The notes under the pieces were generated by a model, which searched no databases, was not told the DNA's origin, and saw only the letters and a list, made by a program, of their open reading frames with translations. Source: Bacteroidales bacterium (GTDB lineage Bacteria > Bacteroidota > Bacteroidia > Bacteroidales > Prolixibacteraceae). Taken from it: 64,000 nt of DNA. Shown piece after piece: positions 9,373-17,555 of this stretch. The first letter of the stretch is position 1. Every line of letters begins with the position of its first letter. The DNA lies in NCBI GenBank assembly GCA_012729335.1, contig JAAYDJ010000035.1:186001-250000 (forward strand), read 5' to 3'. A program made the translations under genes and the position numbers.

Positions 9373-10407
9373 ATGAATTCAAGGATCGGAGGCTTGCTGT
9401 GGCTTCTTCTCATTTTGGTGGCGGCTTGCAAGCCGGGCGACAGGCAGGTCTTTCACAAAAACGTGACCGGAAAGGCCGGAGAGATGATTGTGGTGATGTC
9501 GAAGGTGGCCTGGGACGATGTCCCGGGGAATCTGGTGCGGAAAACCCTGGCGCAGCCCCAGCTGGCCCTCCCGCAGGAAGAACCCCTCTTCGACCTGATT
9601 TCCGTGCCCCATGAAGCTTTTAAGGACATTTTTCTGACCACCCGCAACATCCTGCAGACGAAAATTTCCCCGATCGTGGAAAACCCCGGGGTAACCTATG
9701 CCAATGACGTATGGGCATACCCCCAGGCCACCGTACAAATCAACGCCCGCAATAACGAAGAGTTCGATAAGATATTCTCGGAAAATTCAGACAAGATCGT
9801 GGCCTATTTCCTCAAGGCGGAACGCAACAGGCTCGCCGAAAACTACCGTAAGCTCTACGAGAAATCGGTCTACAACAACCTGGAGGCAAAATTCAACATC
9901 AAACTGACCGTACCTCCAGGATTCCAGATCTCCACCGAAAAAGAGAATTTTTCCTGGATCCGCTACGAAACCCCGGAAATCTCACAGGGCCTCCTGGTAT
10001 ATACCCTGCCCTACACCTCCGACAGCATCTTTACGCTCCATTATCTCCTCCATAAGCGCGACAGTATCCTGCGCGCCAACGTCCCCGGGCCCACCGAAGG
10101 AAGTTATATGACCACCGAAAGGATTGCCGCTCCCATATTTAACGTGACCAGCCATAACGGCAATTACGCCGCCGACATCCGCGGACTTTGGCGCGTCGAA
10201 AACGATTTCATGGGAGGCCCCTTCCTGATGCTGGCCGAATTGGACGCCCACCGCCAGAGAGTGGTCGTCGTCGACGGATACGTCTACGCCCCCAGTAAAA
10301 ATAAACGCAATTACACCCGCCAGATCGAAGCCATCCTCTACTCCCTCCAGTTCAATGACCAGGAGAAAAACGACAAAATCAACAGCCAGATCAACATGGG
10401 AAACTGA
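9373..10407 (+). CDS. DUF4837 family lipoprotein
   Basis: Predicted lipoprotein (344 residues) of the DUF4837 family, a Bacteroidota-specific group of unknown function. The signal peptide ends in a lipobox LVAAC followed by KPGD, so the mature protein would be lipidated on Cys19 and face the periplasm. Two similar-sized halves can be seen: residues about 25-150, with the family stretch GKAGEMIVVMSKVAWDD, and residues about 160-330, with repeated references to a tyrosine/aromatic-rich core (WIRYETPE, LPYTSDSIFTLHYLLHKRDSI). No catalytic motif was recognised. It stands alone between folK and the leader of the next gene. Confidence 0.85.
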   Translation: MNSRIGGLLWLLLILVAACKPGDRQVFHKNVTGKAGEMIVVMSKVAWDDVPGNLVRKTLAQPQLALPQEEPLFDLISVPHEAFKDIFLTTRNILQTKISPIVENPGVTYANDVWAYPQATVQINARNNEEFDKIFSENSDKIVAYFLKAERNRLAENYRKLYEKSVYNNLEAKFNIKLTVPPGFQISTEKENFSWIRYETPEISQGLLVYTLPYTSDSIFTLHYLLHKRDSILRANVPGPTEGSYMTTERIAAPIFNVTSHNGNYAADIRGLWRVENDFMGGPFLMLAELDAHRQRVVVVDGYVYAPSKNKRNYTRQIEAILYSLQFNDQEKNDKINSQINMGN

Positions 10408-10452
10408 TCCCTTGCCACCCTGAACTGAGCCCAGAACGGATCGGACCATCTC

Positions 10453-10504
10453 AATCAGGAATAATTACAAATTACACCGGATTAATCAGGAATAATTACA
10501 AATT
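10453..10504 (+). repeat. Direct duplication of a 21-bp AT-rich segment
   Basis: The 21-base segment at 10453-10473 recurs exactly at 10484-10504 (period 31). It lies between the DUF4837 stop codon and a promoter-like box, and no coding sequence covers it. Confidence 0.9.
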
Positions 10505-10577
10505 GGGGCGAAAAAATTGATTTTTGGCAACAAAAGGAAAAAAAACTTTAAGTAATACATATTAATCAGAAAAAAAC

Positions 10578-10585
10578 TATCTTTG
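10578..10585 (+). promoter_or_regulatory. TAnnTTTG promoter box before the leader of the YD-repeat gene
   Basis: TATCTTTG matches the Bacteroidota -7 consensus TAnnTTTG. No clean TTTG -33 box is seen 19-21 bases upstream; the region is A-rich. Transcription would start near 10592, about 110 bases before the ATG at 10704. Confidence 0.6.
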
Positions 10586-10591
10586 CAGAAC

Positions 10592-10672
10592 TTCACGTCA
10601 GATATAGATCTGACAATTGTGTGTTTGGGGGTTAACATTTGAAAAGGGGAGCTGTTGAGCTCTCCTTTTTTT
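10592..10672 (+). ncRNA. Candidate short RNA or attenuator leader ending in an intrinsic terminator
   Basis: Between the promoter box at 10578 and the ATG at 10704 the predicted RNA holds a perfect 7-bp hairpin (arms 10597-10603 and 10608-10614, loop ATAG) and then an 8-bp GC-rich stem (10646-10653 with 10658-10665, one G-U pair) followed by seven T residues. This could be a free-standing sRNA of about 80 nt, or a leader in which terminator read-through controls the downstream gene. I could not match it to a named RNA family. Confidence 0.45.
10646..10672 (+). terminator. Intrinsic terminator upstream of the YD-repeat gene
   Basis: GGGGAGCT, loop GTTG, AGCTCTCC, then a run of seven T residues. 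It sits only 31 bases before the start codon of the downstream gene. Confidence 0.75.
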
Positions 10673-10703
10673 ATTATTTTTGGCTGCTTCATCCGATAAA
10701 ATT

Positions 10704-11612
10704 ATGCCAAACAAGAAAAGAACTACCGTATACCGGACCAACCTGGTGAATGTAGGTATTGGGCAGGGGCAAATGGTCATGCCCGCCTATTTGTATAGTG
10801 CAGCGGAATTTGACGAGGAAGGGAGAACGCTTTCCCAGAGCAGTTTTTCTTCCGAGGGGTTGCTGCAGGAGAGGATCACCAGGGAATATGACCAGAAGGG
10901 AGAAGTCATCAGGGAGTCGTATTACACGGAGGAGGATGAACCTTCGGAGGCGGTCACCTTTGAGAGGGATGAATCAGGCAGGCTTATCAGGGAGGTGAAG
11001 GTATACCTTGACGGGTCGGAGGATACGACCACTTATACCTATGACGGAGAAGGGAAACTGATAGAGAAGGTAACGGTAGACGATGAAGGGGAGACCGACC
11101 GGAAGGAGAAATTTGAGTGGAAGGAGAAGTTGCTGGTCAGACGCGAGGTGAGAGACGGGGAGGATGAAGTCACCGAAACGGAGGAGTTCGGGTACAACGA
11201 CCGTGGTCTGGTTTCAGAGCACCGGAGGGTCAGCAGCGAGAGCGGCGAGAATTTCAGGATGGTGATCCGGTATGACAAGGAGGGAAGGAAATCCTCGGAA
11301 GCTTTGTATGATGAGGATGGGGAGCTTCAGACGATGACCCGGTATGAATACGACGATAAGGGGGTTCTGGTGCGTTCCTCGGCGGAGTCGGCCCGCAGCA
11401 AAACCACGACTTCCTATTTTTATGATGAGCAGGGGAATGCCCTGGGGCAGGAGGAGACCGACAATGAGGGGAACAGAACCGTTTTTGTAGAGCACAGTTA
11501 TGATGAAGGGGGCCAACTGAGCGGAAGCATGGTCTTCATCAACGGCAAGGGCATTTCCATGAGCCAGCATTATGAGCTGCGATATGAATATGAATGGTTT
11601 GATACAAAATAG
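10704..11612 (+). CDS. YD/RHS-repeat-like protein of unknown function
   Basis: A 302-residue acidic protein without signal peptide or membrane segment, made almost wholly of repeats of about 20-23 residues centred on Y/F-D/N-x-x-G-x-L/V (for example YDQKGEV, YDGEGKL, YNDRGLV, YDKEGRK, YDDKGVL, YDEQGNA, YDEGGQL). That is the pattern of YD (RHS) repeats, which fold as beta strands, but there is no RHS core box or C-terminal toxin domain. I chose the ATG at 10704; a TTG at 10680 would start inside the terminator tail. Function is unknown; a cytoplasmic repeat scaffold is possible. It is followed after 6 bases by fucU. Confidence 0.7.
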   Translation: MPNKKRTTVYRTNLVNVGIGQGQMVMPAYLYSAAEFDEEGRTLSQSSFSSEGLLQERITREYDQKGEVIRESYYTEEDEPSEAVTFERDESGRLIREVKVYLDGSEDTTTYTYDGEGKLIEKVTVDDEGETDRKEKFEWKEKLLVRREVRDGEDEVTETEEFGYNDRGLVSEHRRVSSESGENFRMVIRYDKEGRKSSEALYDEDGELQTMTRYEYDDKGVLVRSSAESARSKTTTSYFYDEQGNALGQEETDNEGNRTVFVEHSYDEGGQLSGSMVFINGKGISMSQHYELRYEYEWFDTK

Positions 11613-11618
11613 AGTGAC

Positions 11619-12050
11619 ATGCTGAAAGGAATTTCCCCACTGCTTTCTCCGGAACTGCTGGAGATCCTGGCCCGCATGGGTCATGGCGACGAGATTGTGC
11701 TGGCCGACGCCCATTTCCCCGGGGAGTCATTCAACCAAAGGGTCATTCGCGCCGACGGACTGCGGATCGCTCCCCTTCTGGGGGCCATCCTTCCCCTCTT
11801 CGAACTCGACACTTATGTCAAGGATCCCCTGGTCATGATGTCCCCCGTGGAAGGAGACCAGCCCGATCCTGCCGTGGAAGCCTCCTATCTTGAAGCCATC
11901 AGAAAGGAGTACCCCCACACCGCCGTCATCGCCAAAACCGACCGGTTCAGCTTCTATGAGAGAACACGCCGCGCCTTCGCGGTGGTCATGACCGGCGAAA
12001 CCGCCAAATACGGAAACATCATTCTGAAAAAAGGGGTCACTCCGGTATGA
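11619..12050 (+). CDS. fucU: L-fucose mutarotase (RbsD/FucU family)
   Basis: RbsD/FucU family protein (143 residues) that interconverts the alpha and beta anomers of free L-fucose (FucU) or ribose (RbsD). The N-terminus [25 protein letters not shown] with the catalytic histidine, followed by LADAHFP, and the C-terminal [28 protein letters not shown], match FucU more closely than RbsD. No other fucose catabolic gene is in the window, but an aldose epimerase follows after 90 bases, giving a small sugar-anomer pair. Confidence 0.9.
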   Translation: MLKGISPLLSPELLEILARMGHGDEIVLADAHFPGESFNQRVIRADGLRIAPLLGAILPLFELDTYVKDPLVMMSPVEGDQPDPAVEASYLEAIRKEYPHTAVIAKTDRFSFYERTRRAFAVVMTGETAKYGNIILKKGVTPV

Positions 12051-12140
12051 TCTCCATGCCGGCCCGGGGAATCCCCCTCCCGGGAAGTATCCGGCACCAA
12101 CCGGTTTGCGAAAACAAAACAGAACTATATAACAAACTAA

Positions 12141-13295
12141 ATGATTCAAAAAATGAAAGCCAGAAATTTCCTATTCATGGTATTACTCGCAGCTGCGGCA
12201 GGGTGTGCCAAGGCACCGGTACAGCTTCCGCTGGTCGATCCCGCTGCATTCGGCGGCGAACTCGACGGCAAAAAAGTGGAACTCTTCACCCTGAAAAACG
12301 AATCGGGGATGACGGTACAGATCACCAATTTCGGGGGAAGGGTGGTAGACCTGTGGGTTCCCGACAAAAACGGGAAGATGGAGGATGTGGTGCTGGGGTA
12401 TGCCACCCTCGATGGATACCTGCAATCCAATGAGATCTATTTCGGGACCCTGGTGGGTCGTTACGGCAACAGGATCGGCCAGGCCAGGTTTGCCATCGGC
12501 GATTCGGTCTATGTGCTGGCCGCCAACAATGGGGCGAACCACCTGCATGGCGGAGTCAAGGGCTTCAACAACGTGGTGTGGGACGCCGTCCAGAACGACG
12601 AGGGCACCCTGCTGCTCAGTTACCTCTCCCCTGACGGGGAGGAGGGATACCCCGGGAATCTTCAGGTCAACGTCACCTATGAACTCACTTCCGACAATGA
12701 GCTGAAGATCGAATACAGGGCGACTACCGACAAGGCCACGCCTGTGAATCTGACCCATCACTCCTATTTCAACCTGAAGGGTGCAGGCGTGGGCGATATC
12801 AATGACCACCTTCTGATGATCAATGCGGCGGCTTTCACGCCGGTTGACAGCGGGCTGATTCCCACCGGAGAGATCGCCTCCGTGGAGGGTACACCCTTTG
12901 ACTTCAGGCAGCCCACGGCCGTCGGTGCGCGGGTCAACGAGGACCACCAGCAGCTGAAATATGGCCTGGGCTATGATCACAACTGGGTGCTGACACCCGC
13001 CGACAGCGGGCTGACCCTGGCCGCCCGGGTCGTGGAACCCGTGTCGGGCCGCACGATGGAAGTATACACCAATGAACCGGGAATCCAGTTTTACGGCGGG
13101 AATTTCCTCAACGGCCAGGATACCGGCAAAAACGGAATGGTTTACCACCACAGGGGCGCCCTCTGCCTCGAAACCCAGCATTTCCCCGACTCCCCCAACC
13201 AGCAGCAGTTCCCCTCCACTCTGCTGGAACCCGGACAGGAGTACTACTCGGTATGCATTTATAAATTCGGGGTGGAAGATACAGCCGCAAAGTAA
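12141..13295 (+). CDS. Aldose 1-epimerase (galactose mutarotase), predicted lipoprotein
   Basis: Galactose mutarotase-like enzyme (384 residues) that interconverts sugar anomers. The beta-sandwich fold's signature residues are visible: NHLHGG, the catalytic histidine in NLTHHSYFNL and the catalytic glutamate in LCLETQHFPDSPN. The N-terminus carries a lipoprotein signal peptide with lipobox AAAGC, so the enzyme is probably anchored and periplasmic or surface-facing; secreted GalM copies are common in Bacteroidota and fit extracellular sugar processing. Two in-frame starts are possible, 12141 and 12153; the second (MKARNFLF) makes the more usual signal peptide. A strong terminator follows. Confidence 0.93.
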   Translation: MIQKMKARNFLFMVLLAAAAGCAKAPVQLPLVDPAAFGGELDGKKVELFTLKNESGMTVQITNFGGRVVDLWVPDKNGKMEDVVLGYATLDGYLQSNEIYFGTLVGRYGNRIGQARFAIGDSVYVLAANNGANHLHGGVKGFNNVVWDAVQNDEGTLLLSYLSPDGEEGYPGNLQVNVTYELTSDNELKIEYRATTDKATPVNLTHHSYFNLKGAGVGDINDHLLMINAAAFTPVDSGLIPTGEIASVEGTPFDFRQPTAVGARVNEDHQQLKYGLGYDHNWVLTPADSGLTLAARVVEPVSGRTMEVYTNEPGIQFYGGNFLNGQDTGKNGMVYHHRGALCLETQHFPDSPNQQQFPSTLLEPGQEYYSVCIYKFGVEDTAAK

Positions 13296-13354
13296 TCCTT
13301 TCCGGCGCAAAAGGAAAGGGTGACCGGGAACTGAACCGCGTCACTGCAATCCCC

Positions 13355-13392
13355 GGGAGGCGGTCTGATGATCAGACCGCCTCCCTTGTTTT
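13355..13392 (+). terminator. Intrinsic terminator after the aldose epimerase gene
   Basis: A perfect 15-bp inverted repeat (13355-13369 with 13371-13385) forms a GC-rich stem with almost no loop and is followed by TTGTTTT. It separates the epimerase gene from ileS. Confidence 0.8.
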
Positions 13393-13454
13393 CCCACAGC
13401 GGATCAGCACGTTGAATAACACCGCGAAAGGGGGATGGATACGAATAAAAAGCC

Positions 13455-13462
13455 TATATTTG
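13455..13462 (+). promoter_or_regulatory. TAnnTTTG promoter box of ileS
   Basis: TATATTTG, 36 bases before the ileS ATG, matches the Bacteroidota -7 consensus. The -33 element is not clear. Confidence 0.6.
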
Positions 13463-13497
13463 TGCATTTTTTAAAATGCAGGTAAAATCATAGTCTG

Positions 13498-16400
13498 ATG
13501 ACGTTGAAATTTCAGGAATATAAGCAGTTAGACCTATCACAGATCAACAAGGAAGTGCGCCGCCGCTGGGAGGAGGACGACACCTTCCATAAAAGCATTT
13601 ACACCCGGGAGGGTCATTCCACTTTTGTTTTTTATGAAGGCCCCCCATCGGCCAACGGCATGCCGGGCATTCATCATGTGATGGCGCGGGCCATCAAGGA
13701 TCTCTTCTGCCGTTACAAAACCATGAAGGGATTCAGGGTGTACCGCAAGGCGGGATGGGACACCCACGGGCTCCCCATCGAGCTGGCAGTGGAGAAAAGC
13801 CTGAACATCACCAAGGAGGATATCGGCAAGACCATTTCCGTCGAAGACTACAACAAAGCGTGCCGCACCGAAGTGATGCGCTACACCCGTGAGTGGGAAG
13901 AACTCACCCGCCGCATGGGTTACTGGGTCAACATGGACGATCCCTATATCACCTACGACAGCCGCTATGTGGAAACCTTATGGTATCTGCTGAAGCAGAT
14001 TTACGACAAGGGTTTGTTGTACAAGGGATATACCATACAACCCTTCTCACCAGCCGCCGGCACGGGTCTGAGTTCCCACGAACTGAACCAGCCCGGCTGC
14101 TACCGCGATGTTAAAGATACCACCGCCGTCGCCCAGTTCAAGGTCCTCCGCAACGAAACCTCCGAATTTCTATTCCGCGACAGCGACGCCCCGGTATATT
14201 TCCTGGCATGGACCACCACGCCGTGGACCCTGCCCTCCAACACGGCCCTCTGTGTCGGCCCTTCCATCACCTATGTCAGGGTGCGTACCTTCAATCCCTA
14301 TTCCGGTGAACCGGTGACCCTGGTGCTGGCCAAAGATCTGCTGGGTTCCTTTTTCGATCAGGCCGCAGCGGAGATCCCCCTGGAAGATTATACCCACGGA
14401 CAGAAGAAGATCCCCTGGAAAGTACTGGGGGAATACGCAGGAAGAGAACTCGAGGGAATCACCTATGAACAGCTGATCGGCTGGGTGAAACCCCGTGGCC
14501 ATGCCTTCAGGGTGATCTCCGGTGATTTTGTGACCACAGAAGACGGCACCGGAATCGTTCACATTGCCCCCACATTTGGGGCCGATGACGACCGGGTGGG
14601 CCGCCAGCACGGGATTTCACCCCTCCTCGTGACCGACGCCGAAGGCAAAACACAACCCCTGGTAGACCGCAAAGGGCGGTTCTTCCCCCTTGAAAACATG
14701 GATCCGGCGTTCTCAGCCCGGTATGTCGACGCCGTAAAATACGCCCCTTTTGAAGGGCGCTTCGTGAAAAACGAATATGACCCGGAAGCCACCCCTGATA
14801 CCCCGACCATCGACGTCGACATCGCCGTCATGCTCAAACAGGAGAACAAGGTGTTCCGCATTGAGAAATACGTGCACAGCTATCCCCACTGCTGGCGTAC
14901 CGACAAGCCGGTGCTTTATTACCCCCTCGATGCCTGGTTCATCCGTACGACGGCCGTCAGGGAGAAGATGATGGAGCTCAATGACACGATCAACTGGAAA
15001 CCCCGGTCGACGGGGACCGGCCGGTTTGGCAATTGGCTTGAGAACCTGGTCGACTGGAATTTGAGCCGTTCGCGGTTCTGGGGCACACCTCTGCCCATCT
15101 GGCGCAGCGAAGATGGGAGCGAGGAACGGTGCATTGGCTCCGCCGCAGAACTGGTGACCGAGATCGGGCATGCCATCGCTGCAGGCTTCATGGAGAAAAA
15201 CCCCTGGGAAGGATTTGAACCGGGCGTATACACCGAAGAAAACTACCGGAAAATAGACTTGCACAAGCCCTATGTCGACGAAATAGTGCTGGTATCGCCT
15301 TCCGGAAAAAAGATGTTCCGGGAGCCCGACCTGATTGACGTCTGGTTTGACTCGGGCGCCATGCCTTACGCCCAGTGGCATTATCCCTTTGAGAGGGACC
15401 TTTCCGGTCACGGGAACCCCCTCCCCGAAGGCGTGAAATCCCTCCCTTTCCCCGCCGACTTCATCGCCGAAGGGGTAGACCAAACCCGGGGCTGGTTCTT
15501 CACCCTCCATGCCATTTCCACGATGATCAGCGGTTCCGTAGCCTTCCGGAATATCATCTCCAATGGGCTGGTCCTCGACAAAAACGGCAATAAGATGTCG
15601 AAACGGCTGGGCAATGCCGTCGATCCCTTTGAGACCATTGAGGAATATGGTTCCGACCCTCTCCGCTGGTATATGATCACCAATTCCCAACCCTGGGACA
15701 ACCTCAAGTTTGACATTGCAGGCGTTGAGGAGGTGCGGCGCAAGTTCTTCGGAACCCTTTTCAATACCTACAGTTTCTTCGCCCTGTATGCCAATGTTGA
15801 CGGCTTCAGGCATGCGGAGGAGGAAGTTCCCGTGGAAGAACGCCCCGAACTCGACCGGTGGATCCTTTCCCTGCTCAACTCCCTGGTGGCGGAGGTCGCC
15901 GACAGTTATGAGAATTACGAACCCACGCGTGCCGGCCGGGCCATCGCCGATTTCGTGAGCGAGAACCTGAGCAACTGGTATGTGCGGCTAAGCCGCAAAC
16001 GTTTCTGGGGCGGAGCCTACGACCACGACAAAATCTCGGCCTACCAAACCCTTTACACCTGCCTGGCCACCGTGGCCAAACTCATGGCACCCATCGCTCC
16101 TTTCTACGCCGACCTCCTTTACACCGACCTGAACAGCTTCACCCAAAAGGAAACCCTCCAGAGTGTCCACCTGGCCGACTTCCCCCGTGAGAACCCGGCC
16201 CTTATGGATAAGGAACTGGAAGAAAAAATGGACATCGCCCAGAAAGCCTCCTCAATGGTCCTGGCCCTGCGCCGGAAGGAAAAAATCAAGGTGAGGCAAC
16301 CCCTGGCCAAAATCATGGTTCCTGTGCTGAACGACCATTTCCGCGAGCAGTTTGAGGCCGTGAAAAACATCATTCTCACCGAGGTCAATGTAAGGGAGGT

Positions 16401-16965
16401 GGAATTTCTGGGTGATTCCTCAGGAATCATCAGTAAGAAAATAAAACCCAACTTCAAGGTACTGGGTCCCAAATACGGCAAGCTGATGAAAGAGATCAGC
16501 CAGGTGCTGGCGGGCTTTACCAGCATGCAGATCTCCGGCCTTGAGAAAACGGGGAGCTGCTCCTTCATGGTGGGCGATAACCAGGTCACCCTGATTCCCG
16601 AAGATGTAGAGATCACCACAGAGGATATTCCCGGCTGGCTGGTGGCCACGGAAGGGAACCTGACCATTGCCCTGGACATCCACATCACTCCGGAACTCCG
16701 GATGGAAGGAATCGCCAGGGAGTTTATCAACAAGATCCAGAACATCAGGAAGGAGAGCGGGTTTGAGGTGACCGACCGGATCAGCCTGAGGATCGGCCAG
16801 CACGAACAGCTTGATGAAGCCCTCCAGCTTCATGGCGCATATATCAGCGCCCAGACCCTGGCCACGCAGCTCGAACTGGTTGCCGGTTCCGCCCCGGAGG
16901 GAGCCCGCCCCGTCGAAATCGACCCCGGCGTAGAAACCTGGATTTCAGTACAGAAAAATAAATGA
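13498..16965 (+). CDS. ileS: Isoleucyl-tRNA synthetase, eukaryote-like (IleRS2) type with GIHH signature
   Basis: Class I synthetase charging tRNA-Ile (1155 residues, long form). The HxGH signature, normally HIGH, reads GIHH at residues 57-60 (bases 13666-13677) in GPPSANGMPGIHHVMAR, with first and third positions exchanged. The second signature is KMSKR at 699-703. Between them are the CP1 editing domain and the WTTTPWTLPSN block; the anticodon-binding domain and a C-terminal extension follow. Length and sequence style fit the IleRS2 clade, which tolerates mupirocin. From memory, a GxHH swap has been reported in some IleRS2 enzymes with extreme mupirocin resistance. It starts a block with the DksA-like gene and lspA that is conserved in Bacteroidota. 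Confidence 0.97.
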   Translation: MTLKFQEYKQLDLSQINKEVRRRWEEDDTFHKSIYTREGHSTFVFYEGPPSANGMPGIHHVMARAIKDLFCRYKTMKGFRVYRKAGWDTHGLPIELAVEKSLNITKEDIGKTISVEDYNKACRTEVMRYTREWEELTRRMGYWVNMDDPYITYDSRYVETLWYLLKQIYDKGLLYKGYTIQPFSPAAGTGLSSHELNQPGCYRDVKDTTAVAQFKVLRNETSEFLFRDSDAPVYFLAWTTTPWTLPSNTALCVGPSITYVRVRTFNPYSGEPVTLVLAKDLLGSFFDQAAAEIPLEDYTHGQKKIPWKVLGEYAGRELEGITYEQLIGWVKPRGHAFRVISGDFVTTEDGTGIVHIAPTFGADDDRVGRQHGISPLLVTDAEGKTQPLVDRKGRFFPLENMDPAFSARYVDAVKYAPFEGRFVKNEYDPEATPDTPTIDVDIAVMLKQENKVFRIEKYVHSYPHCWRTDKPVLYYPLDAWFIRTTAVREKMMELNDTINWKPRSTGTGRFGNWLENLVDWNLSRSRFWGTPLPIWRSEDGSEERCIGSAAELVTEIGHAIAAGFMEKNPWEGFEPGVYTEENYRKIDLHKPYVDEIVLVSPSGKKMFREPDLIDVWFDSGAMPYAQWHYPFERDLSGHGNPLPEGVKSLPFPADFIAEGVDQTRGWFFTLHAISTMISGSVAFRNIISNGLVLDKNGNKMSKRLGNAVDPFETIEEYGSDPLRWYMITNSQPWDNLKFDIAGVEEVRRKFFGTLFNTYSFFALYANVDGFRHAEEEVPVEERPELDRWILSLLNSLVAEVADSYENYEPTRAGRAIADFVSENLSNWYVRLSRKRFWGGAYDHDKISAYQTLYTCLATVAKLMAPIAPFYADLLYTDLNSFTQKETLQSVHLADFPRENPALMDKELEEKMDIAQKASSMVLALRRKEKIKVRQPLAKIMVPVLNDHFREQFEAVKNIILTEVNVREVEFLGDSSGIISKKIKPNFKVLGPKYGKLMKEISQVLAGFTSMQISGLEKTGSCSFMVGDNQVTLIPEDVEITTEDIPGWLVATEGNLTIALDIHITPELRMEGIAREFINKIQNIRKESGFEVTDRISLRIGQHEQLDEALQLHGAYISAQTLATQLELVAGSAPEGARPVEIDPGVETWISVQKNK

Positions 16966-17077
16966 CCACGATATACCCGATATGTTGTACAACCTGATTA
17001 ATCGCTGGAAATTTTCCTAATTTAGGAGCAGCATCGGGACGATATGTTTCACAGTAACCATTTAAAAAATTAGAACC

Positions 17078-17455
17078 ATGGCAGAAAAAACCAGATATTC
17101 CGACGCTGAATTGCAGGAATTTAAGGAACTGATACTGAAAAAAATAGAGAAGGCGCAGAAGGATTACGAAATGTATAAGAACTCCATCACCCACAATGAC
17201 GGGAACGATACGATGGATACCTCACCGACCTTTAAGGTTCTGGAAGAGGGTGCTGCGACCCTTTCGAAGGAGGAAGCGGGCAAGCTGGCCCAGCGGCAGT
17301 TGAAATTCATCCAGCACCTGCAGGCGGCGCTTGTCAGGATCGAAAACAAGACCTACGGGGTTTGCCGGGAAACAGGGAAGCTCATTTCCAAAGAGCGGCT
17401 GCGGGCGGTGCCTCATGCCACCCTGTGCATCGACGCCAAGAAAAACCAGAAGTAA
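17078..17455 (+). CDS. DksA/TraR-family protein with incomplete zinc finger
   Basis: Small coiled-coil protein (125 residues) of the DksA/TraR family, which binds the RNA polymerase secondary channel. The N-terminal helical region carries a hairpin with acidic tip (residues about 8-75), and the C-terminal part aligns with the family's C4 zinc finger (YGVCRETGKLISKERLRAVPHATLCIDAKK). Only two of the four zinc cysteines remain (in GVC and LCID); the partners are T and A. Such versions are common in Bacteroidota. Its regulatory activity in this group is not established to my knowledge. Located between ileS and lspA. Confidence 0.85.
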   Translation: MAEKTRYSDAELQEFKELILKKIEKAQKDYEMYKNSITHNDGNDTMDTSPTFKVLEEGAATLSKEEAGKLAQRQLKFIQHLQAALVRIENKTYGVCRETGKLISKERLRAVPHATLCIDAKKNQK

Positions 17456-17555
17456 TCCCCGACTTCCTGTTTTCTTCCCGGATTCACCCCCCCTGCATAA
17501 AGCGGAAAAAGGCGGTGAATTTCAGGGGCGGGATACAGGATCTATCCGCCAACAA

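Noticed and set aside
13666-13677. GIHH in ileS as a sequencing error
   Set aside because: Changing HIGH to GIHH would need several coordinated base changes; the surrounding frame is intact and the same swap is known in some IleRS2 enzymes.
17331-17555. N-terminal extension of LspA
   Set aside because: The additional 75 codons start inside the DksA-like gene; the normal LspA start with its first helix is at 17556.
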